A stretch of DNA of 14,087 bases from an uncultured Lachnospiraceae bacterium (GTDB lineage Bacteria > Bacillota > Clostridia > Lachnospirales > Lachnospiraceae): assembly GCA_902803635.1 (NCBI GenBank), contig CADCQU010000029.1, forward strand, positions 1 to 14,087, written 5' to 3'. Both the position numbers and the translations under genes were made by a program. The notes beneath the pieces were generated by a model. The model made no database searches, was not told the DNA's origin, and saw only the letters and a program-made list of their open reading frames with translations. This document shows positions 1-6,787 of this stretch, piece after piece (the stretch's first letter is position 1; each line of letters begins with the position of its first letter).

Positions 1-57
1 CCAAGGACAGCCTTCTCCTATCTTAACGGAAAATGGCGAATCTTGCAAAACTTTTCT

Positions 58-82
58 GCAAAAACTTCGAAGAAGTTTTTGC
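58..82. terminator. 11-bp perfect hairpin downstream of the DUF5685 gene
   Basis: Arms 58-68 and 72-82 are perfectly complementary (11 bp) around the triloop GAA. The stem ends in GC and contains a run of five A:T pairs on each side. It lies about 105 bases past the stop of the minus-strand DUF5685 gene, so it may end that transcript. There is no clean T-run directly after the stem on either strand, which makes it an atypical intrinsic terminator. A related direct repeat (GCAAAACTT, GCAAAAACTT) sits beside it at 45-67. Confidence 0.4.
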
Positions 83-100
83 GGCTATCCGTTCAGTCGG

Positions 101-156
101 CCCCTCTCCGTCACGGCTTCGCCGTGACACCTCCCCCTCAAGGGGGAGGCAAGAGG
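101..156. repeat. Interspersed palindromic repeat, family 2 (56-bp form)
   Basis: This 56-base unit contains two nested palindromes: CACGGCTTCGCCGTG, and the arm pair CCTCCCCCT/AGGGGGAGG. The same unit occurs inverted at 3765-3820, with 52 of 56 bases identical by hand comparison. Repeats with this CTCCCCCTCAAGGGGGAG core are, from memory, scattered widely in clostridial genomes with no known function. No reading frame is associated with it. Confidence 0.8.
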
Positions 157-177
157 AGCTGCCGCCGAAAGTGCGGC

Positions 178-203
178 GACCCTCTCCGTCACCCTTGGCT
201 CCC
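178..203. repeat. Partial family 2 repeat overlapping the end of the DUF5685 gene
   Basis: On the minus strand this reads GGGGAGCCAAGG followed by GTGACGGAGAGGG. The first part matches the end of the 50-base unit at 3690-3739, and the second matches the end of the 56-base unit at 3765-3820. It looks like two repeat ends fused after loss of the middle. The stop codon of the neighbouring gene (189-191) lies inside it. Confidence 0.6.
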
Positions 204-1028
204 CGCCTTCTCCTCCCTCTTCTTCTTCACCATCTGGTACCGCTTCCAGATGCCGGAGTAGAGGATGTTGCGCAAGATGTCTACGTCCGTCACAATGGGA
301 AGGCGTTCGAATTCCCGGGCGGTGTCGGCGGCCATCAGCGTCAGCGTATTTTCCACGAGGGCCTCGAAATCCCGCCGCTCGGCAAATGGCGTCCACGGGT
401 TGTATTCCCCCTTCTTCTGATCCTCCTCCAAATCCTCGAAGGCGTCGAGCAAATAGACAAATTTCCCGAGATAGTGCCCGAGGCATCGAAGGACGTCAGA
501 CCACTCGTCCTCCTCCTTCACAAAAAGCTCCGCAAGCATTTTCCCGGTATACCCAGAAATGGTGTCGAGGTCATACACTAAGGCATCCTCGGCGCGGGAA
601 AGCTTTTCGCAATTCTCGCGGATGGCATTTGCCTGGCGGGGATATTTTTCGGCAGCCTTCCGGGCAGCCTTCTTCAGTGCCCCGACGGCCGCCTTCGCCT
701 TGAACGTGCCATCGTCCTGCACGTCGTCCAACGCCTTGTAGTAATAGAGAAGCACGGTCATATCCGCCGCGTAATCGGCAATCTCCCCGGTCAGCATCTC
801 CTGTCGCCTGGCCGGGTGCGCGAGGCACCGCCGCTTCTCCATTTGCAGGGGCTTCTCGTAGAGGCCGCTCAAGAGCAGGTAGAGGAAGGTCATGTCGTAG
901 GTCAGAAAAAGCCGGCCCTTTACGCCATGGCGGCCAAGGGAACGGCAAAGGCCGCAGTAATACCCTCGGTACCGCTTGAACTCCCGAATCTTCAGTTCCT
1001 CTTCATTCACCATCACGTATCCGAACAA
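189..1028 (-). CDS. DUF5685 family protein
   Basis: A 279-residue, largely helical, probably cytoplasmic protein of unknown function. I recognise the DUF5685 pattern: the opening FGYV, then YRGYYCGLCRSLG at 21-32, LTYDMTFL at 42-49 and a further Cys-x2-His at 68-71. Two acidic motifs stand out: DDVQDD at 101-106 and DAFEDLEED at 195-203, the second followed by a Gly-Glu-Tyr-Asn-Pro turn. The start is TTG at 1026-1028, chosen because AGGAGAGGT lies five bases upstream and the family begins M-F-G-Y-V. The last codons (Gly-Ser-Gln-Gly-stop) are encoded by an interspersed repeat, so the original C-terminus may have differed. The gene appears to be transcribed alone from a promoter at 1081-1109. 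Biochemical role unknown. Confidence 0.85.
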   Translation of the reverse strand: MFGYVMVNEEELKIREFKRYRGYYCGLCRSLGRHGVKGRLFLTYDMTFLYLLLSGLYEKPLQMEKRRCLAHPARRQEMLTGEIADYAADMTVLLYYYKALDDVQDDGTFKAKAAVGALKKAARKAAEKYPRQANAIRENCEKLSRAEDALVYDLDTISGYTGKMLAELFVKEEDEWSDVLRCLGHYLGKFVYLLDAFEDLEEDQKKGEYNPWTPFAERRDFEALVENTLTLMAADTAREFERLPIVTDVDILRNILYSGIWKRYQMVKKKREEKAGSQG

Positions 1029-1033
1029 AATTG

Positions 1034-1042
1034 ACCTCTCCT
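1034..1042 (-). promoter_or_regulatory. Ribosome binding site that fixes a TTG start
   Basis: AGGAGAGGT on the minus strand, five bases before TTG at 1028. No ATG sits at comparable spacing, so this site decides in favour of the TTG start of the DUF5685 gene. Confidence 0.75.
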
Positions 1043-1080
1043 GCTTCCTGTATCTTATCCACTGTCCCGCACACAGGACA

Positions 1081-1109
1081 ATGATATATTTCTATAGATG
1101 CTATTCCAA
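1081..1109 (-). promoter_or_regulatory. Sigma-A-like promoter of the DUF5685 gene
   Basis: On the minus strand: -35 TTGGAA (1104-1109), a 17-base spacer, and -10 TATCAT (1081-1086). It lies about 50 bases before the TTG start in the most AT-rich part of the gap. The leader would carry a short GTCC/GGAC hairpin before the ribosome binding site. Confidence 0.55.
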
Positions 1110-1146
1110 AAAACTTTATTTCCCTTACTCTTCAAGCGGCACTCGG

Positions 1147-1174
1147 TTCTGTCATTCTTAGAAGTACGTCCTTC
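1147..1174. repeat. Fragment of family 1 repeat
   Basis: The minus-strand sequence GAAGGACGTACTTCTAAGAATGACAGAA matches the right end of the long element near 10825-10852, with 3 mismatches in 28 by hand. It lies in the 163-base gap between the zinc-ribbon gene and the DUF5685 gene. No partner arm is visible, so it is a decayed or partial copy. Confidence 0.6.
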
Positions 1175-1191
1175 ATTGAATCGCCTGCTCT

Positions 1192-1608
1192 TCACACCTT
1201 CGTCTCAAACTGGCGGCCGCATTTGGAGCAGGTCACGCGGATCCTGCCGCGGCCCTTCGGGGCACGGAGCTCCTGCCCGCAGCCCGGGCATTTGAAGTGG
1301 GTGTAGGTCTTGCGGTCCTCGAAACGGCTGCGGCGGACACGGAACGACCGGCGGATGCCGTCTGTCATTTGCAGAAATTTCTCGTTCTCCCGTGCGCGGG
1401 CCGTGTAGTTCCGTGAGAGCATCCGGAACCAAATGTAGAAAAGCAGGGCCCAGACGGCAATATGCAAGGGCCAGAACCGCAAAAAGATCGATAGAATCAC
1501 CAGAACAATGAGAACCGTGCTCAGTGCGACACCAAGTTGGTCCGTCCCGTACCGTCCCGCCATAAAGCGGCGGAAGCCGTCGCCCATCCGTTGAAAGATA
1601 TTTCGCAT
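1192..1608 (-). CDS. Two-helix membrane protein with C-terminal zinc ribbon
   Basis: A 138-residue protein with a basic amphipathic N-terminus (FRRFMAGRYGTDQLG at 12-26), two hydrophobic helices at about 27-43 and 47-63, a highly basic stretch at 86-100, and a zinc ribbon with Cys107-Pro-Gly-Cys110 and Cys127-Ser-Lys-Cys130. The ribbon should lie in the cytoplasm and bind one zinc. Small proteins of this type recur in clostridial genomes without an assigned function, and I do not assign one. The ATG at 1606-1608 has GGAGG seven bases upstream. Its promoter overlaps the terminator of the upstream Fn3 gene. Partners or nucleic-acid binding cannot be judged from the sequence. Confidence 0.8.
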   Translation of the reverse strand: MRNIFQRMGDGFRRFMAGRYGTDQLGVALSTVLIVLVILSIFLRFWPLHIAVWALLFYIWFRMLSRNYTARARENEKFLQMTDGIRRSFRVRRSRFEDRKTYTHFKCPGCGQELRAPKGRGRIRVTCSKCGRQFETKV

Positions 1609-1652
1609 ACAAATGCCTCCACAAGGAAAAAACGTGACACGCTATGCCACCT

Positions 1653-1681
1653 ATTGTAATACGAAAGGAAGCCCGCTTCAA
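1653..1681 (-). promoter_or_regulatory. Promoter of the zinc-ribbon gene, inside a terminator
   Basis: Minus strand: -35 TTGAAG (1676-1681), a 17-base spacer, and -10 TACAAT (1653-1658), about 45 bases before the ATG. The -35 lies in the loop of the upstream gene's terminator hairpin, and its spacer forms the second arm. Confidence 0.6.
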
Positions 1682-1699
1682 CGCATACGGGCTTCCTTT
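1664..1699 (-). terminator. Terminator of the Fn3 protein gene
   Basis: Arms AAAGGAAGCCCG (1664-1675) and CGGGCTTCCTTT (1688-1699) pair perfectly over 12 bp around a 12-base loop, 39 bases past the Fn3 gene's stop. In the transcript the second arm ends in UUCCUUU. The A-rich and T-rich ends of the stem would let it act in either direction. Confidence 0.7.
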
Positions 1700-1737
1700 T
1701 AGGAAAGTTTAAGATTTTTAGTTACCCAGCCGGCCTC

Positions 1738-2736
1738 TTATGTCGTATAAATGGTTACATCGTTGTCACCGGGGCTGTAATAGTTCTTCCCGTCAATTTT
1801 CTTGCGGGCGACAATGGAAACCTCATAGCTCTCCCCTCTCTTATAGCTGAACTTCTTTCCCTTGACGGTTTCGATGGTTCCGGAGGTGGCGCCGGTCGAG
1901 GTATACCCGGCTTTATAATAACCCTTCCAGTTGTCATTTGTAATATATATGTCGTAGCCGTCCACGCCCTTCATTTCCGTCCAGGTAACGTTGATCTTTC
2001 CTCCGCTGAGGCTGGCGCCGATGACCACCGGCGTGCTGAGGAGCGCGGCCCAGTTGGACCACTCGCCGTAGCAGGTTTTCTTACCGTCACGGTTTTCAAA
2101 TGTATAGGTCGACCGCACCCGGCCAAGGTAATAGGTGGCATTCGAGGCATTTTTCAAAACGACGCCATTTTCCGCGGTACTTCCGTTGTCCTTCATATTC
2201 CCGGAGCGCGTCTTGACCTCGTACTCGTAGCCAAAGCTATTGTCACTCGGGTTCACGTCCTTCCACTTGAAGCGAAGCTTCTTCGCCTTCACGGCGCTCG
2301 ACGTCGTCCGAATTGTGTCAATCTTCTCCGGAAGCGTGTAAATGGCTAACGGGTTGTCCACATAATCCTTCAGAACCGTTTTCGATTTGCCGGTTTCAAG
2401 ATTTGTGTGCTTCAAAATCACCTTAAGCCGGAAAAAGTACCTCTTCCGTGCTTTAAGGCCGGTCACCGTCTTGCCGGTCGCCTTGGCGGAAAGCTTCTCG
2501 CCAAATTGCTTCATTTTCTCCGTACTCGTCCCATAATAGAGCTTGTATCCGAGAGTCTGGACTTTCTCGCCTTCTGCCTTGAAGGCCGTCTTGTTCCAAC
2601 GGAGCGTCACGGAGCTTGTCGTGACCTTAGAGACATCCAGGAAGCCGTCCGCTGCGGACACCGGTCTTGCGGCGAATACGGCAAATGCAATCATCATGGC
2701 AAATGCAGCCAGCAAATACGCAACCTTTTTCTTCAT
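1738..2736 (-). CDS. Secreted protein with three fibronectin type III-like domains
   Basis: A 332-residue exported protein. Residues 1-28 form a signal peptide: Lys-Lys-Lys, a hydrophobic core rich in Ala/Phe/Met, and a likely cut after Val-Ser-Ala. The rest divides into three Fn3-like beta-sandwiches at about 31-134, 138-235 and 236-331. Typical marks are VTLRW at 43-47, LKARKRYFFRLKV at 94-106, LRFKW at 154-158, INVTW at 248-252 and GESYEVSIVA at 301-310. There is no LPxTG anchor, choline-binding or SLH module and no enzyme domain, so it is either released or held by an unknown partner. The ATG at 2734-2736 has GGAGG six bases upstream. A strong hairpin follows the stop. An extracellular binding or scaffold role is inference; the ligand is unknown. 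It resembles the middle domain of the serpin in this window. Confidence 0.8.
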   Translation of the reverse strand: MKKKVAYLLAAFAMMIAFAVFAARPVSAADGFLDVSKVTTSSVTLRWNKTAFKAEGEKVQTLGYKLYYGTSTEKMKQFGEKLSAKATGKTVTGLKARKRYFFRLKVILKHTNLETGKSKTVLKDYVDNPLAIYTLPEKIDTIRTTSSAVKAKKLRFKWKDVNPSDNSFGYEYEVKTRSGNMKDNGSTAENGVVLKNASNATYYLGRVRSTYTFENRDGKKTCYGEWSNWAALLSTPVVIGASLSGGKINVTWTEMKGVDGYDIYITNDNWKGYYKAGYTSTGATSGTIETVKGKKFSYKRGESYEVSIVARKKIDGKNYYSPGDNDVTIYTT

Positions 2737-2901
2737 TTTCTTCCTCCAAACAAAAATTACTGACAGAAACTATTGCCGAAGCATCTCGTGCGTGAAATTC
2801 GCACCAAAACCATCTGAAGCGACGCAGGTGATTCCTCGAAACAACAAGCCCTTCACGAGGGAATGCACCTTATTGCAGAAAGGGAAGCGGAATCGCAACT
2901 A

Positions 2902-3633
2902 TCAAATATTGCTCCGCGCCGCAGTCTTCAGGGAGATTTCCATCATCTCATGGAAGCTGTCCTGGCGTTCAATGGCGGTGAGAGCCTCGCCCGTAAATAC
3001 GTGGTCGGAGATGGTGAGGATCGAGAGTGCTTTCTTTCCTGCATGCATGGCCTGCAGATAAAGACCCGCGGTCTCCATCTCGACGGCAAGCTGGCCCATC
3101 TCCTTGGCTTTCTTGTTCGCCTCCGACTGCGGATGGTAGAAGAAATCCGAGGTGTAGACGCTGCCGACGTCGGCCCGCACGCCCATCTCCTCCGCCGCAA
3201 GGACGGCGTGGCGGAGCATGTCGAAGTCCGCGCAGGGAGCCGGCGTTCCCACGAAATCGTAGGAGTTGACGATGTTGGAGTTGGTGGCCGCCGTCATGGC
3301 GATCACCACGTCGCGCACATGCACCTTCTCGCTAAGACCCCCGGCCGAGCCGACGCGGATGATGGCCTCCACGCCGAAGAAATTATACAGCTCGAAAATG
3401 TACAGGCCAATCGACGGGATGCCCATGCCGGAGCCCATCACGGAAATTTCCTTGCCCTCGTAGGTGCCGGTGTAGCCGAGCATGTTGCGCGTATCGTTAA
3501 AGAGCACCGGGTTCTCAAGATAATGCTCCGCAATGTACTTCGCGCGGAGCGGGTCACCCGGCATCAAAACAACCTTGGCGATATGCGTTCCTTCCTTGAG
3601 GCAAATGCAGGCCGACGGAGATTCTTTCATCAT
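2902..3633 (-). CDS. deoD: DeoD-type purine-nucleoside phosphorylase
   Basis: A 243-residue cytoplasmic enzyme that splits purine (deoxy)nucleosides with phosphate to free base and (deoxy)ribose 1-phosphate. It is usually a hexamer of about 235-240 residues. Conserved sites are present: GDPLR at 26-30 with Arg30, Arg49, Arg93 and Ser96 in RVGSAGG, Glu187 in VEMET, Ser209-Asp210-His211 for base protonation, and Arg223 in ERQ. One oddity: the N-terminal His of the usual Pro-His-Ile, which contributes to the neighbouring subunit's site, appears to be Cys9 (Ala-Cys-Ile-Cys). The start is the first of two ATGs at 3631-3633, behind a GGAAGGAA site. The gene lies 213 bases after mtnA on the same strand, with interspersed repeats between. 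Family membership is secure; substrate preference is not visible. Confidence 0.95.
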   Translation of the reverse strand: MMKESPSACICLKEGTHIAKVVLMPGDPLRAKYIAEHYLENPVLFNDTRNMLGYTGTYEGKEISVMGSGMGIPSIGLYIFELYNFFGVEAIIRVGSAGGLSEKVHVRDVVIAMTAATNSNIVNSYDFVGTPAPCADFDMLRHAVLAAEEMGVRADVGSVYTSDFFYHPQSEANKKAKEMGQLAVEMETAGLYLQAMHAGKKALSILTISDHVFTGEALTAIERQDSFHEMMEISLKTAARSNI

Positions 3634-3649
3634 AATTTCCTTCCTTTCC

Positions 3650-3664
3650 GGCAGCTTCGCTGCC
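3650..3664. other. Short hairpin just upstream of the deoD ribosome binding site
   Basis: A perfect 6-bp stem GGCAGC/GCTGCC with a three-base loop (GAA in the transcript) sits directly before the deoD Shine-Dalgarno. It could stabilise a processed 5' end or be a remnant of the neighbouring repeats. No promoter is evident just upstream, which favours deoD being read from the mtnA side. Confidence 0.4.
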
Positions 3665-3689
3665 TTTCAAACAGATGTTTCCTCATGCC

Positions 3690-3739
3690 CCCCTCTCAGT
3701 CGGCTTCGCCGACAGCTCCCCCTCAAGGGGGAGCCAAGG
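3690..3739. repeat. Interspersed palindromic repeat, family 2 (50-bp form)
   Basis: The unit carries the palindromes GTCGGCTTCGCCGAC and CTCCCCCTCAAGGGGGAG. It is paired head to head with the 56-base form at 3765-3820, so the two flank a 25-base spacer and the outer CCCCTCTC/GAGAGGGG ends can pair. Together they fill most of the mtnA-deoD gap. Confidence 0.8.
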
Positions 3740-3764
3740 AGTAAGCGAATAGATGGCAGCCGCT

Positions 3765-3820
3765 CCTCTTGCCTCCCCCTCCAGGGGGAGGTGGCACGGC
3801 GTAGCCGTGACGGAGAGGGG
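3765..3820. repeat. Interspersed palindromic repeat, family 2 (56-bp form, inverted)
   Basis: Reverse complement of the unit at 101-156, with four differences in 56 bases. Contains CACGGCGTAGCCGTG and the CCTCCCCCT/AGGGGGAGG arm pair. With the unit at 3690-3739 it could fold a transcript running from mtnA to deoD into a long structure, which might lower read-through or protect mRNA ends. Confidence 0.8.
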
Positions 3821-3846
3821 CCTCTAAAGGGGAGTAGTCTGTTCCC

Positions 3847-4914
3847 TTATCCAAACAACTTCTTCAAATTCACATCAAACGGCGGATACACAACGCCGCG
3901 GTCTGTCACAATTGCCGTAAGCAGCTCATGGTCAGTCACGTCAAAGGACGGATTGAAGCACTTGACCTCTTGAAGGGCCATCGGTTTTTCATACCACATC
4001 GTGCGAATCTCGTCCGGATTCCGAAGCTCAATCTTAATGTCGTCTCCGGTCGGGCAGTTCATGTCCACGGTCGAGGCCGGTCCGAGCGTGTAGAACGGAA
4101 TCCCGTAATGCTTCGCCAGAATCGCGACACCGGACGTTCCAATCTTGTTCGCGAAGTCGCCATTTGCCGCGATACGGTCGCAGCCGACAAAGACCGCCTG
4201 CACCCAACCATTTTTCATCACCATGCTTGCCATGTTGTCGCAGATGAGGGTCACATCGACGCCATTTTTCTGCAATTCATAGGAAGTAAGGCGCGCGCCC
4301 TGAAGGAGCGGCCGCGTCTCGTCGGAGAACACCTTGAAGTCAATGCCCAGCTCTTTGCCGAGCAGCACCGGCGCGGTCGCGGTCCCGTAGGCCCCGCAGG
4401 CGAGCGGCCCGGCGTTGCAGTGCGTAAGAATCCCGTCGCCGGTCTTCACAAGGGTAAGGCCATACTCCGCGATCCTGCGGCTCATCTCGGAATTCTCGCG
4501 GTGGATGGCAAGAGCCTTCTTCCGAAGAGCCTCCACAATCTCCGCCACCGGCTCCTTTGCGTGACTCTTCATTTCCGTGAGCATTTCCCGCACCGCCCAC
4601 GAGAGGTTCACCGCCGTCGGGCGCGAGGAGACAAGATAAGCCCCCTCCTCCTCCATTTGCTGAAGGAAAGCTTCTTTCTCCATACCGGCCTTCTGGAGGG
4701 CACGGACATACATCCCATGCGCCGCAAAAACGCCAATCATGGGCGCCCCGCGCACCGCAAGTGTCTTAATTGCGCGGTACATCTCCTCCAATTCTTTGAT
4801 TTCCAGAAAAACCTCCTCGTTCGGAAGCCGCGTCTGGTCCAAAATTACGACCTTCGCATAGTCCTCCGACAAATGAGCACTGTCGCGCCGCAAATCCTTT
4901 TCTGTAAACTCCAT
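3847..4914 (-). CDS. mtnA: S-methyl-5-thioribose-1-phosphate isomerase
   Basis: A 355-residue cytoplasmic isomerase that turns 5-methylthioribose 1-phosphate into the ribulose form in methionine salvage, or the 5-deoxyribose analogue in the related shunt. It belongs to the eIF2B-like family. Diagnostic residues are in place: RGAP at 55-58, HCNAG at 165-169 with catalytic Cys166, DETRP at 198-202, DNMAS at 226-230, VGCDRIAANGD at 243-253 with catalytic Asp246, and NKIGT at 256-260. The C-terminal FNPSFDVT at 320-327 is also typical. Length is normal. The ATG at 4912-4914 has GGAAGGAG six bases upstream. No mtnK kinase or MTA nucleosidase is beside it; its neighbours are the ABC exporter before it and deoD after it. 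A ribose-1,5-bisphosphate isomerase is less likely, given the close match to MtnA motifs. Confidence 0.95.
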   Translation of the reverse strand: MEFTEKDLRRDSAHLSEDYAKVVILDQTRLPNEEVFLEIKELEEMYRAIKTLAVRGAPMIGVFAAHGMYVRALQKAGMEKEAFLQQMEEEGAYLVSSRPTAVNLSWAVREMLTEMKSHAKEPVAEIVEALRKKALAIHRENSEMSRRIAEYGLTLVKTGDGILTHCNAGPLACGAYGTATAPVLLGKELGIDFKVFSDETRPLLQGARLTSYELQKNGVDVTLICDNMASMVMKNGWVQAVFVGCDRIAANGDFANKIGTSGVAILAKHYGIPFYTLGPASTVDMNCPTGDDIKIELRNPDEIRTMWYEKPMALQEVKCFNPSFDVTDHELLTAIVTDRGVVYPPFDVNLKKLFG

Positions 4915-4931
4915 GCTCTTCTCCTTCCTAT

Positions 4932-4937
4932 TTTATA
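4932..4937 (-). promoter_or_regulatory. Possible -10 element before mtnA
   Basis: TATAAA in an AT-rich patch on the minus strand, about 18 bases before the mtnA start. The hexamer 17 bases upstream (CATTTT) is a poor -35. The element would leave a very short leader, so mtnA may instead be read from the exporter operon. Confidence 0.25.
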
Positions 4938-4996
4938 CTTTTTTCATTCAGATAAAAATGCCTTTTCCGCCCATCGAATCCGAGCCGGCCCATGTT

Positions 4997-6787
4997 TCAG
5001 ATTGCCACGCCCTCGAACTGTGCGTTGTAGAGCTTCGCATAAAATCCGTTGGCGCGAAGCAGCGTGTCGTGGCTGCCCTGCTCGATGATGTGGCCGTCCT
5101 TCATGACGAGGATGACGTCCGCCTCTCGGATGGTCGAGAGCCGGTGGGCGACGATGAAGCTGGTGCGTCCCTGCATCATCCGGGCAAATGCCTCCTGTAT
5201 CTTCATTTCCGTGCGGGTATCGATACTGGAAGTCGCCTCGTCGAGAATCAGCATCGGCGGGAGCGAGAGCATGACCCTTGCGATGCAAAGGAGCTGCTTC
5301 TCGCCCTGCGAGAGCTGGCCGCCGTCCTCGGTAATCACCGTGTCATACCCCTGCGGCAGCCGCTTGATGAAGCCGTGGGCACGGGCCTCCTTCGCGGCGC
5401 GGACGACCTCCTCGCGGGTCGCCTCCGGGAAACCGTAGGAAATGTTCTCCGCAATCGTCCCGGACTTCAGCCAGGTGTCCTGCAGCACCATGCCATAGGC
5501 CGCCCGTAGCGAACCCCGCCGGATTTTCCGGATATCCGTCCCCGAGACAGTGATGCTCCCCTGGTTCACATCGTAAAAACGCATGAGCAGGTTGATGAGC
5601 GTCGTCTTCCCGCAGCCCGTCGGCCCGACGATCGCAATCCGCTGCCCGGGCTTTACAAATAGCGTCAGGCCCTCGATGAGCGGAACCTCCGGCACATAGC
5701 GGAAGGCGACATTTGCCAGCCCCACGCGGCCATCCACCGCCTCCGTCGGAAGGGCGAGCGCATTTGCCGCATCCGGAACCTCCTCCTCCGCGTCCAGAAA
5801 CTCGAAAATCCGTGCCGCGCAGGCCAGCGCGTTCTGCATTTCCGTGACGACGCCGGAAATCTCGTTGAAGGGCTTCGTGTACTGGTTCGCGTAGGACAAA
5901 AAGACGGACAGGCCGCCGATGGTGAGCGTGCCGCCGGAAATCGCGATGAGCGAGCCCGCGAGCACGACGCCCGCATAGACCACGTTGTTGACGAATCGGG
6001 TCGATGGGTTCGTGAGGCTGGAGAAAAAGGTCGCCTTGAGGGCCTTCTCTTCGAGCCGCCCGTCCACCTCGTCGAAGGCCGCCTGGCTCTCCGCCTCCCA
6101 GCCGAAGGCGTGGATGACGCGCATCCCGTCCATATGCTCGCTGACGAGGGCCGTCTCCTCGCCGCGCACCTCGCTCTGCGCGTGGAAATGCCCGAAGGTC
6201 TTCTTCGCGATGAAGGCCGCCACAAGGAGCGAGAGCGGCGTCACGCAAATGACCACGAGCGCGATGGCCCAGTTGACCGCGAGCATAAAGACGAGCGTGC
6301 CAAGAATCGTCAGAATGCCGGTGAAAAACTGCGTAAAGCCAAGGAGCAGGCCGTCCGAAAGCTGCTCGACGTCCGCAATGACCCGGCTCGTAAGGTCCCC
6401 GGTCGGGTGCGTATCAAGGTACGAAAGCGGCAAATGCCCGATCTTCCGCATGCATTTATCGCGGAGGGCGCGGGCGACGTGGAAGGCCGCGTGGTTGTTG
6501 CATACCCCCAGAATCCACTGGGCAAATGCCGAGAATCCGATGTATACGCCGATGAGAATGAGGATGCGGGCGAGGGCGGCAAATTCAACCTTTCCCGCGC
6601 CAATCATCGCGTCGATGGCCTGCCCGGTCGCAATCGGGATGAGGAGCTGTCCGGCCACCGAGACCGCCGCCGCGAGGATGCTGCAAATGATATAGCCCCG
6701 CTGCGGGCGGAGTTCCGTAAGAAGCCGCCGGAGCGTCGTCCTCTGCTCCTCCCTTGGGATGCGTTTCTTCTTATCTATATTGCTCAT
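4997..6787 (-). CDS. ABC exporter half-transporter with consensus catalytic site (TM288/BmrD-like)
   Basis: A 596-residue membrane-ATPase fusion. An N-terminal type IV exporter domain with six helices (about 30-325) is followed by an ATPase domain (about 355-590). Motifs: Walker A GPTGCGKTT at 388-396, Q-loop Gln436, signature LSQGE at 492-496, Walker B LILDEATS at 513-520 with catalytic Glu517, D-loop Ser-Ile-Asp, and switch His548. The catalytic residues are complete, while the signature is LSQGE rather than LSGGQ. That is the pattern of the consensus subunit in heterodimeric exporters. The partner is the gene just upstream. The ATG at 6785-6787 originally probably overlapped the partner's stop (ATGA); a repeat duplication now separates them. 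The substrate is probably a drug, lipid or peptide and cannot be read from the sequence. Confidence 0.9.
   Translation of the reverse strand: MSNIDKKKRIPREEQRTTLRRLLTELRPQRGYIICSILAAAVSVAGQLLIPIATGQAIDAMIGAGKVEFAALARILILIGVYIGFSAFAQWILGVCNNHAAFHVARALRDKCMRKIGHLPLSYLDTHPTGDLTSRVIADVEQLSDGLLLGFTQFFTGILTILGTLVFMLAVNWAIALVVICVTPLSLLVAAFIAKKTFGHFHAQSEVRGEETALVSEHMDGMRVIHAFGWEAESQAAFDEVDGRLEEKALKATFFSSLTNPSTRFVNNVVYAGVVLAGSLIAISGGTLTIGGLSVFLSYANQYTKPFNEISGVVTEMQNALACAARIFEFLDAEEEVPDAANALALPTEAVDGRVGLANVAFRYVPEVPLIEGLTLFVKPGQRIAIVGPTGCGKTTLINLLMRFYDVNQGSITVSGTDIRKIRRGSLRAAYGMVLQDTWLKSGTIAENISYGFPEATREEVVRAAKEARAHGFIKRLPQGYDTVITEDGGQLSQGEKQLLCIARVMLSLPPMLILDEATSSIDTRTEMKIQEAFARMMQGRTSFIVAHRLSTIREADVILVMKDGHIIEQGSHDTLLRANGFYAKLYNAQFEGVAI

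Noticed and set aside
2748..2901. Riboswitch or promoter between deoD and the Fn3 gene
   Set aside because: Only a weak 5-bp GTGCG/CGCAC stem and no convincing -35/-10 pair or conserved aptamer feature could be found.
2863..3744. Plus-strand open frame of 293 codons across deoD
   Set aside because: Antisense to deoD, runs into a non-coding repeat, and has no recognisable domain.
3928..5088. Plus-strand open frame of 386 codons across mtnA
   Set aside because: Antisense to mtnA with its full catalytic set; rich in His and Arg, with no domain or ribosome binding site.
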